Origin: Saccharofermentans sp.
GTDB lineage: Bacteria > Bacillota_A > Clostridia > Saccharofermentanales > Saccharofermentanaceae
Length of the DNA stretch: 16,808 nucleotides
Assembly: GCA_024695565.1 (NCBI GenBank)
Contig: JAILHX010000056.1
Span: forward strand, 1 to 16,808
Direction: 5' to 3'
Under the pieces are notes generated by a model, which saw only the letters and a program-made list of their open reading frames with translations, was not told the origin of the DNA and ran no database searches. The position numbers were made by a program, and so were the translations under genes. Position 1 is the first letter of the stretch. Each line of letters opens with the position of its first letter. Positions 1 to 3,613 of the stretch are shown one piece after another.

Positions 1-93
1 CCCGGAATCACGCCATTTGGACTCAATTTGCATTTTTCCGGGCGTTTTTCACCCGAAATACGCCCGAGTTCACGCCCGCACGACTATGGCGGG

Positions 94-134
94 GAACAAA
101 AGGACCGCCCCACAGTCAAAGACTGCGAGGCGGA
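94..134 (-). terminator. Intrinsic terminator after the tRNA array / ykuK-like gene
   Basis: Read on the minus strand, CCGCC and CAGTC pair with GACTG and GGCGG around a TTT loop, giving a two-segment hairpin, followed by a T-rich tract (TCCTTTTG). It lies about 20 bp after the ykuK-like stop codon, where the leftward transcript of the array would end. The first 90 bases of the window to its left show no gene I can support. Confidence 0.6.
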
Positions 135-155
135 AAGATCGAAAAACTCAGAAAC

Positions 156-647
156 TTACTTACTGTATTTGTTAGCAATGCCTGATGCGGCATAACTGTA
201 TGGCTTGATGAGGCAGACGTAGCCCTGGCTGGTGACCCAGCTGACGATGTCTTTGATGAGGACGTTGGTCTTGCCGGCGCGGCCGATGTCGCAGTGGATC
301 TGGAAGGAGACATCGAGGTCGTCAAGCAGCACGTCGTTCTCGAGGAACAGCACTTCCAATGCATCGAGCAGGGCGTTCGCGACGAACAGGCTGCGGCCAG
401 TCTCTTCGTTGATCTTCTGCTTCAGGTTGGTGATCAGATGAACGTATTCGATGTTGTAGAAGTAGGTGCCGCCGTGGCCCTTCTTGTGGATGGCGATAAC
501 TTCGACCATCTTCGTTCTGCTGAAGTTCTGACTGTCGGTTCCGACGGTTATCTCGTAAATGCTTGTCTTGTCCGACATGATGATGTCGAAAATCCTCTTT
601 GCAATGTCAGGAACGCCAATCGGCTGTCCCTGAGCTGTCTTAAACAT
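156..647 (-). CDS. ykuK: YkuK-like (DUF458) ribonuclease H-fold protein
   Basis: A 163-aa soluble protein matching the YkuK/DUF458 family of Firmicutes, which has a ribonuclease H-like fold; its cellular role is not established. Visible hallmarks are the VGTDSQ block (residues 35-40, holding the first acidic residue of the fold), HCDIG (118-122, a second acidic position) and the conserved C-terminal KPYSYAASGIANKYSK. I chose the ATG at 647 because it follows AAAGGAGA at good spacing; an upstream in-frame ATG would run into tRNA-Ser. The start lies only 28 bp after the CCA end of the last tRNA with no terminator or clear promoter between, so co-transcription with the tRNA array is likely. That placement makes a role in RNA handling tempting, but this is inference. 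Confidence 0.88.
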   Translation of the reverse strand: MFKTAQGQPIGVPDIAKRIFDIIMSDKTSIYEITVGTDSQNFSRTKMVEVIAIHKKGHGGTYFYNIEYVHLITNLKQKINEETGRSLFVANALLDALEVLFLENDVLLDDLDVSFQIHCDIGRAGKTNVLIKDIVSWVTSQGYVCLIKPYSYAASGIANKYSK

Positions 648-675
648 GATGCTGTCTCCTTTCTTATGGTTTTCA

Positions 676-771
676 TGGCGTCGACACCCGGACTCGAACC
701 GGGACATCAGGAGGAATCCGATTACTTACGGTTTAGCAAACCGCTGCCTTACCGATTAGGCTTATATCGAC
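676..771 (-). tRNA. tRNA-Ser(GCT)
   Basis: Class II tRNA with long variable arm. Anticodon loop TTGCTAA gives anticodon GCT (serine AGC/AGU codons). Acceptor GTCGATA pairs with TGTCGAC, discriminator is G73 as expected for Ser, and CCA is encoded. It is the last tRNA of the leftward array. Confidence 0.95.
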
Positions 772-774
772 ATG

Positions 775-863
775 TGGCGCTGTGTGAGAGATTCGAACTC
801 CCAGAGCTTTTTACACTCAACAGTTTTCAGGACTGACCCTCCTCCCCGCTAAGGTAACACAGC
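775..863 (-). tRNA. tRNA-Ser(TGA) with C33
   Basis: Class II tRNA with long variable arm, acceptor GCTGTGT/ACACAGC, G73, encoded CCA. Anticodon loop is CCTGAAA, so the anticodon is TGA but position 33 is C instead of the near-invariant U. The outermost anticodon-stem pair is a T-T mismatch. Reading the loop in any other register breaks the stem, so the C33 call is firm. Confidence 0.88.
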
Positions 864-871
864 GTAATTAA

Positions 872-946
872 TGGCGGTCACAGCAAGATTCGAACTTGCA
901 ATTTCCGGTTCGTAGCCGAACGGTTTATCCGTTAGCCTATGCGACC
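872..946 (-). tRNA. tRNA-Arg(ACG)
   Basis: Acceptor GGTCGCA/TGTGACC, T-loop TTCGAAT, encoded CCA, G73. Anticodon loop CTACGAA on stem TTCGG/CCGGA gives ACG, the bacterial arginine anticodon whose A34 is normally edited to inosine. Confidence 0.95.
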
Positions 947-952
947 TTTTGT

Positions 953-1022
953 TGCTTCCGCTGAGACTCGAACTCAGATTCAGGGTTGGCTGACCACTGC
1001 ACCGGCCGACGATGACAGAAGC
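953..1022 (-). pseudogene. tRNA-like gene, anticodon not assignable
   Basis: A 7-bp acceptor (GCTTCTG/CGGAAGC, extendable to 8 bp) and a perfect T-arm (CTGAG, loop TTCGAGT, CTCAG) are clear, and a D-arm CATC/GGTG can be drawn. The remaining 22 nt cannot form a standard 5-bp stem with 7-nt loop. CCA is not encoded, unlike every other complete gene in the array. It is only 70 nt. It may be a decayed tRNA that lost part of its anticodon arm, or a non-standard tRNA-like RNA; I could not assign Cys, Trp, Gln, Glu or Ala to it. Confidence 0.6.
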
Positions 1023-1026
1023 ATTT

Positions 1027-1103
1027 TGGTTGGAAAGGAGAGGCTCGAACTCTCGACCACCGCTTTATAAGAACGGCACTCTGACCAACTGAGTTACTTT
1101 CCA
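1027..1103 (-). tRNA. tRNA-Ile(TAT)
   Basis: Acceptor TGGAAAG/CTTTCCA, A73, encoded CCA; T-stem GAGAG/CTCTC. Anticodon loop CTTATAA gives TAT, which reads the rare isoleucine codon AUA directly instead of through a lysidine-modified CAU tRNA. Confidence 0.93.
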
Positions 1104-1108
1104 ATGTC

Positions 1109-1182
1109 TGGTCGTAGCTGATAGAATCGAACTATCATTACCCGCATATCAGGCGGGGTTCCTGCCTTTGAAAGAAGCTACG
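1109..1182 (-). tRNA. tRNA-Ile(GAT)
   Basis: Acceptor CGTAGCT/AGCTACG, A73, encoded CCA. Strong anticodon stem CCCGC/GCGGG with loop CTGATAT, anticodon GAT. The 5' terminal base is C, which is less usual for Ile. Confidence 0.92.
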
Positions 1183-1185
1183 TTT

Positions 1186-1273
1186 TGGTGCCGTCTGAGG
1201 GTATCGAACCCACTCGAAGTATTGAACTGACGGATTTACAGTCCGTCCCGCCTCCTTAACGGATTACGACGGC
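1186..1273 (-). tRNA. tRNA-Tyr(GTA)
   Basis: Class II bacterial Tyr tRNA with long variable arm. Anticodon stem ACGGA/TCCGT, loop CTGTAAA, anticodon GTA; A73; CCA encoded. One T-stem position is a T-T mismatch. Confidence 0.94.
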
Positions 1274-1276
1274 ATT

Positions 1277-1350
1277 TGGAGTCCCATACGGGATTTGAAC
1301 CCGTACCGACAGTTTGGAAGACTGTGGTGCTGCCATTACACCAATGAGAC
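1277..1350 (-). tRNA. tRNA-Gly(TCC)
   Basis: Acceptor GTCTCAT/ATGGGAC, discriminator U73 as expected for Gly, encoded CCA. Anticodon stem ACAGT/ACTGT with loop CTTCCAA gives TCC. Confidence 0.95.
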
Positions 1351-1353
1351 ATC

Positions 1354-1428
1354 TGGGTGGAACACCGGGGATCAAACCCGAACTTGCAGTGCCACAAACT
1401 GCCGTGCTGTCATTACACTATGGACCAC
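1354..1428 (-). tRNA. tRNA-His(GTG), degenerate
   Basis: Anticodon stem GCAGT/ACTGC with loop TTGTGGC gives GTG. Discriminator C73 and an encoded G at -1, both His identity elements, support the call; CCA is encoded. Oddities: acceptor pairs 4-69 and 5-68 are mismatched, the T-loop reads TTTGATC so the invariant C56 is U, and position 38 is C. It may be a weak or decaying gene. Confidence 0.82.
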
Positions 1429-1442
1429 ATGTTGTGGGCGAA

Positions 1443-1680
1443 TGTACAAGCGTTTGTACAACACCCGCCGCACTTTTGCTGTACATATGCTCGAAAACCA
1501 GGTATTTGTACAAGCATTTGTACAACACCCGCCGTGCATTTGCTGTACATTTGCCCGAAAACCTGGCTTTTGTACAAGCGTTTGTACAACACACGCCGTG
1601 CTTTTGCTGTACATTTGCCCGAAAACCAGGTATTTGTACAAGCGTTTGTACAACACCCGCCGCACTTTTGCTGTACATTT
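1443..1680. repeat. 64-bp tandem repeat, 3.7 copies, with TTGTACAA hairpin
   Basis: Copies begin at 1443, 1507, 1571 and 1635, spaced by exactly 64 bp; the last stops after 46 bp. Each copy carries two TTGTACAA palindromes separated by 4 nt (the first copy lacks the leading T, and the second has a one-base centre change), so the RNA of either strand can fold an 8-bp stem with a 4-nt loop. A third TGTACA lies about 25 bp further on. The block fills the spacer between tRNA-His and the Met-like tRNA and would be transcribed within the array. Open frames across it merely reflect the repeat period (64 is not a multiple of 3) and are not credible genes. Confidence 0.9.
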
Positions 1681-1686
1681 CCGGTC

Positions 1687-1759
1687 TGGGTGCAGGGCCG
1701 AGAGTCGAACTCGGGTGGACGGGCTTATGGGGCCCGTTTGGAAGCCGTTCCTCCCTGCT
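1687..1759 (-). tRNA. tRNA-Met-like (CAT) with truncated D-arm and C33
   Basis: T-arm CCGAG/CTCGG with loop TTCGACT and encoded CCA are clear. Anticodon stem CGGGC/GCCCG carries loop CCCATAA, anticodon CAT with C33. The D region is reduced to GAA-CGGC-TTC, so the gene is only about 70 nt before CCA. Base 1 and base 72 are both A and cannot pair, which recalls the unpaired 1-72 of bacterial initiators, but C73 and the G28-G30 placement do not match a standard initiator. Elongator Met, initiator Met, lysidine-type Ile2 and pseudogene all remain possible. Confidence 0.65.
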
Positions 1760-1762
1760 ATG

Positions 1763-1809
1763 TTGGTACTCGGTAACCTGTAATTTGGGTGCTCGGCACC
1801 TTCCAATTT
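1763..1809 (-). repeat. Partial duplications of the tRNA-Val 3' end
   Basis: The 14-bp string TTGGTACTCGGTAA that forms the CCA/acceptor end of the neighbouring tRNA-Val at 1809-1822 is repeated exactly at 1763-1776, with a degenerate third version (TTGGGTGCTCGGC) near 1785. They lack the rest of a tRNA. Confidence 0.65.
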
Positions 1810-1885
1810 TGGTACTCGGTAAAGGGATCGAACCTTTGACCTCCTGCTTGTAAGACAGGCGCTCTCCCGGCTGAGCTAACCGAGC
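1810..1885 (-). tRNA. tRNA-Val(TAC)
   Basis: Acceptor GCTCGGT/ACCGAGT (G-T at pair 1-72), A73, encoded CCA, canonical D-arm with GCTCAGCCGGGAGAGC. Anticodon stem CCTGT/GCAGG, loop CTTACAA, anticodon TAC. Confidence 0.94.
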
Positions 1886-1891
1886 TTTTGG

Positions 1892-1966
1892 TGGAGCTTC
1901 CCGTGAGATTCGAACTCACAATCTGCTGCTTACAAGGCAGCTGCCGTACCATTGGGCCAGAGAAGC
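1892..1966 (-). tRNA. tRNA-Thr(TGT)
   Basis: Acceptor GCTTCTC/GGGAAGC, U73, anticodon stem GCTGC/GCAGC with loop CTTGTAA giving TGT. The encoded CCA is immediately followed by a second CCA, so the gene reads CCACCA. Confidence 0.93.
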
Positions 1967-1970
1967 ATGT

Positions 1971-2047
1971 TGGTGCCTGACAAGGGTCTCGAACCCTCAG
2001 AAAACTGGTTTTGAATCAGTCATGTCTGCCTATTGCATCAATCAGGC
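1971..2047 (-). tRNA. tRNA-Leu(CAA) with short variable loop
   Basis: Anticodon loop TTCAAAA gives CAA (leucine UUG). The D-arm has the leucine-type long D-loop with GGCAGAC-like sequence, and A73 with CCA is encoded. The variable region between anticodon stem and T-stem is only 5 nt (TTTCT), so this is class I in shape although bacterial tRNA-Leu is normally class II. The closing anticodon pair is A-C. About 100 nt of unassigned spacer with no recognisable gene follow on its right. Confidence 0.85.
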
Positions 2048-2151
2048 GTTATTACAGACGACACAGTCGCGATCTGCTTTTCGGCTACTTGTTTTCATGT
2101 GCTACACCGTTTTGGTGTTCTCCCTACTTCCTTTTGCCTATCATCTGTTGT

Positions 2152-2227
2152 TGGCACTCCTAGAGCGACTTGAACGCTGATCCCCGGTTTAGAAGACCGG
2201 TGCACTATCCGGTTGTGCTATAGGAGT
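2152..2227 (-). tRNA. tRNA-Arg(TCT)
   Basis: Acceptor ACTCCTA/TAGGAGT, G73, encoded CCA; anticodon stem CCGGT/ACCGG with loop CTTCTAA gives TCT (arginine AGA). Confidence 0.94.
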
Positions 2228-2231
2228 ATGT

Positions 2232-2308
2232 TGGTGTCCGTGGCGGGACTCGAACCCGCAAAACCAGCGTCCTTAGCGCAGTACCTATGCCAATTCGGTT
2301 ACACGGAC
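2232..2308 (-). tRNA. tRNA-Leu(AAG) with short variable loop
   Basis: Acceptor GTCCGTG/CACGGAC, A73, encoded CCA, leucine-like D-arm (GAATTGGCATA loop). Anticodon loop CTAAGGA gives AAG; A34 in a leucine tRNA is uncommon in bacteria, where GAG is usual. The variable loop is 5 nt (GTTTT), not a long arm. One anticodon-stem pair is T-T. Confidence 0.85.
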
Positions 2309-2320
2309 ATAAATTGTTTT

Positions 2321-2397
2321 TGGTCTCCCGGGCGGGGTTCGAACCCGCAGCGCCCGCATTTTAAGTGCAGTTCGTATGCCAGTTCCGACACCGGGAG
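2321..2397 (-). tRNA. tRNA-Leu(TAA) with short variable loop
   Basis: Acceptor CTCCCGG/CCGGGAG, A73, encoded CCA, D-loop GAACTGGCATA as in leucine tRNAs. Anticodon loop CTTAAAA on stem CTGCA/TGCGG gives TAA. Variable loop is GCGCT, 5 nt. A clean, well-paired tRNA, so the short variable loop cannot be put down to decay. Confidence 0.88.
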
Positions 2398-2400
2398 ATT

Positions 2401-2443
2401 TGGTGCCATTGCACCGAGAGATGCGGTGTTCCGACACTGGGAG
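2401..2443 (-). pseudogene. Leucine-tRNA fragment (43 nt)
   Basis: The 5' part (CTCCCAGTGTCGGAA) copies the acceptor and D-region of the adjacent tRNA-Leu(TAA) with one change. The middle (TCTCTCGGT) resembles the variable loop/T-stem of tRNA-Leu(CAG), and it ends GGCACCA. It can fold one hairpin, CACCG with CGGTG. It looks like a deletion or recombination remnant of a leucine tRNA gene. Confidence 0.65.
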
Positions 2444-2446
2444 ATT

Positions 2447-2522
2447 TGGTGTCCCTACTCGGATTCGAACCGAGAGATAGACGGTCCTGAGCCGCCTGCG
2501 TATGCCATTCCGCCATAAGGAC
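2447..2522 (-). tRNA. tRNA-Leu(CAG) with short variable loop
   Basis: Acceptor GTCCTTA/TAGGGAC, A73, encoded CCA; D-stem GCG/CGC with loop GAATGGCATA. Anticodon loop CTCAGGA on stem GGCGG/CCGTC gives CAG. Variable loop is TATCT, 5 nt, instead of a long arm. Confidence 0.86.
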
Positions 2523-2526
2523 ATTT

Positions 2527-2600
2527 TGGTCGGAGTAGAAGGAGTCGAACCTTCGCCTCGTGGTCCCAGGCCACGGATACTTCCGTTATACGACACCCCG
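2527..2600 (-). tRNA. tRNA-Pro(TGG) with C33
   Basis: Acceptor CGGGGTG/TACTCCG starting with C1-G72 and with A73, as in bacterial Pro tRNAs; CCA encoded. Strong anticodon stem CGTGG/CCACG with loop CCTGGGA: anticodon TGG, but position 33 is C. Confidence 0.9.
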
Positions 2601-2603
2601 ACA

Positions 2604-2657
2604 TTGAAACAGGCTGTATTCCTATTATCAGAAGACGAATTCACAGGCCTGTTTCAA
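2604..2657. repeat. 11-bp inverted repeat in a tRNA spacer
   Basis: TTGAAACAGGC at 2604-2614 is exactly complementary to GCCTGTTTCAA at 2647-2657, with a 32-nt loop. A second small hairpin (AAGACTG/CAGTCTT, loop 7) lies at 2669-2689, directly next to tRNA-Asp. Neither has a proper T-tract on the minus strand, so they look more like spacer structures or processing signals than terminators. Confidence 0.6.
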
Positions 2658-2689
2658 AAACGGATCTTAAGACTGAATAGAACAGTCTT

Positions 2690-2764
2690 TGGCGACCTCA
2701 AGGGGAGTTGAACCCCTGTCTCCGGCGCGACAAGCCGGCATAATGGCCGTTATACCATGAGGCC
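2690..2764 (-). tRNA. tRNA-Asp(GTC)
   Basis: Acceptor GGCCTCA/TGAGGTC, G73 as expected for Asp, encoded CCA. Anticodon stem CCGGC/GCCGG with loop TTGTCGC gives GTC. Confidence 0.93.
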
Positions 2765-2768
2765 AAAA

Positions 2769-2844
2769 TGGTGGATGTGACAGGCATCGAACCTGCGACC
2801 TTCAGATTAAGAGTCTGCTACTCTGCCAGCTGAGTTACACATCC
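2769..2844 (-). tRNA. tRNA-Lys(CTT)
   Basis: Acceptor GGATGTG/CACATCC, A73, encoded CCA. Anticodon stem GCAGA/TCTGA with loop CTCTTAA gives CTT, with normal U33. Confidence 0.93.
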
Positions 2845-2848
2845 GTGT

Positions 2849-2923
2849 TGGTGGACCCGAAGAGACTTGAACTCCCATCGCCCGGATTAAAGGTCCGGTG
2901 TGTTACCGTTACACTACAGATCC
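2849..2923 (-). tRNA. tRNA-Lys(TTT) with C33
   Basis: Acceptor GGATCTG/CGGGTCC, A73, encoded CCA. Perfect anticodon stem CCGGA/TCCGG with loop CCTTTAA: anticodon TTT with C at position 33. Two G-T pairs open the T-stem. Confidence 0.88.
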
Positions 2924-2924
2924 A

Positions 2925-3000
2925 TGGTGGACGGTGTTGGTTTCGATCCAACCTCCCTTGGGCTTCAACCAAGTGCTTTCACCAGATTAGCTAACCATCC
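2925..3000 (-). tRNA. tRNA-Phe(GAA)
   Basis: Acceptor GGATGGT/ACCGTCC, A73, encoded CCA. Anticodon stem CTTGG/CCAAG with loop TTGAAGC gives GAA. The T-loop is ATCGAAA, so position 54 is A in place of the usual T. The spacer to its right (3001-3095) contains a hairpin GCAAAGA/TCTTTGC at 3060-3082 and no gene. Confidence 0.92.
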
Positions 3001-3095
3001 TGTTGGCGGGGCGGCGCGCGGGAAGTGCCTTTCCTGCTGCCACCCCTTGGAGACGATCTGCAAAGAGTGCCTGTTTCTTTGCCGGTCATCTTTAT

Positions 3096-3171
3096 TGGCA
3101 CCTTTGGAAGGACTTGAACCTTCAACCTCCCGGTTAACGGCCGGATGCTCTACCGGTTGAGCTACAAAGGT
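3096..3171 (-). tRNA. tRNA-Asn(GTT) with C33, first gene of the array
   Basis: Acceptor ACCTTTG/CAAAGGT, G73 as expected for Asn, encoded CCA, standard D-arm. Anticodon stem TCCGG/CCGGG with loop CCGTTAA: anticodon GTT with C33. A TTGACA at 3188-3193 (minus) lies just upstream, but no -10 box fits at the right distance, so the array promoter is unresolved. Confidence 0.9.
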
Positions 3172-3207
3172 GTGTGAAAAAGTAAGTTGTCAAGGTACGT
3201 GAAGAAT

Positions 3208-3243
3208 AAAAAAGGATCGCCCGATTTATTCTCCGGACGATCC
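3208..3243 (-). terminator. Intrinsic terminator between the small ORF and the tRNA array
   Basis: On the minus strand GGATCGTCCG pairs with CGGGCGATCC (one G-T) around a 10-nt loop and is followed directly by six T. It insulates the tRNA array from transcription coming from the right. Confidence 0.85.
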
Positions 3244-3283
3244 TGATACAGTCTTCATCTGTTTGTGCCTAAACAAAGTCAGA

Positions 3284-3448
3284 TTAACATCGTAATCGTC
3301 CAACGTTGATATAAACGCTCTTATTGAGATCGCGGCCATAATTGCCTGTATTAATCGATTTCAGGTCAAATGAGCATATTGAACCAAACGCCATGTCGCT
3401 TAGCGTTACGGGGTGTATCATGTTGTGTCTCAACATTGCAGAAGCCAT
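3284..3448 (-). CDS. Possible small protein, 54 aa
   Basis: I do not recognise this ORF. It starts MASAMLRHNM and ends KSVYINVGRLRC, with no clear membrane segment or motif. ATG at 3448 follows AAAGGA with an 8-nt gap, and an intrinsic terminator lies 40 bp beyond the stop, which together suggest a real unit. Against it, a hairpin with a T-run ends only about 35 bp before its start, so it would be expressed only by readthrough or attenuation. A longer in-frame start upstream would overlap that T-run. Confidence 0.4.
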   Translation of the reverse strand: MASAMLRHNMIHPVTLSDMAFGSICSFDLKSINTGNYGRDLNKSVYINVGRLRC

Positions 3449-3482
3449 GTCACTCGTCCTTTCGATAAAAAATAAAAGCAAT

Positions 3483-3544
3483 AAAAAAAGAAGTGCTGTA
3501 CGATCCGAACTCAATTATTGAGCCAGATGTCGGACAGGCACTTC
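3483..3544 (-). terminator. Long imperfect hairpin with T7: terminator or attenuator
   Basis: On the minus strand, GAAGTGC/GCACTTC, TCCGA/TCGGA and CTCAA/TTGAG pair in nested order with internal loops, and seven T follow. It lies after the MalF-type permease stop codon and before the 54-aa ORF. It could simply end permease transcription, or act as an attenuator for the small ORF, or terminate a short RNA. Confidence 0.7.
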
Positions 3545-3557
3545 CTTCATCGCCGTT

Positions 3558-3586
3558 AAGATAACACAACAAAAACTGATGTGCAA
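3558..3586 (-). promoter_or_regulatory. Possible promoter for a short leader RNA / small ORF
   Basis: TTGCAC and TATCTT are separated by 17 bp on the minus strand, between the permease stop and the hairpin. Match to the sigma-A consensus is moderate (3/6 and 4/6). Confidence 0.35.
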
Positions 3587-3613
3587 CCCCTAATTCAAAA
3601 TTTTCGAAAATTC

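Noticed and set aside
294..836. 180-aa plus-strand open frame
   Set aside because: It is antisense to the ykuK-like gene and runs into tRNA-Ser genes; the minus-strand reading has recognisable family motifs and a ribosome site.
1443..1680. CRISPR array
   Set aside because: The whole 64-bp unit is repeated with little change, so there are no unique spacers, and no cas genes are present.
1295..1853. Several overlapping open frames on both strands with repeated LYKRLYNTRR / CTSVCTTPA-like peptides
   Set aside because: They arise from the 64-bp repeat read in different frames and run through tRNA genes on both sides; no start signals and no protein character.
156..3171. Prophage tRNA cluster
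   Set aside because: No phage structural, lysis or integrase gene is visible on either side; flanks are ordinary chromosomal genes, although a past mobile origin cannot be excluded.
3188..3193. Perfect TTGACA upstream of tRNA-Asn as the array promoter
   Set aside because: At 16-18 bp spacing the -10 position would lie inside the tRNA, and no TATAAT-like box is there; the promoter remains unassigned.
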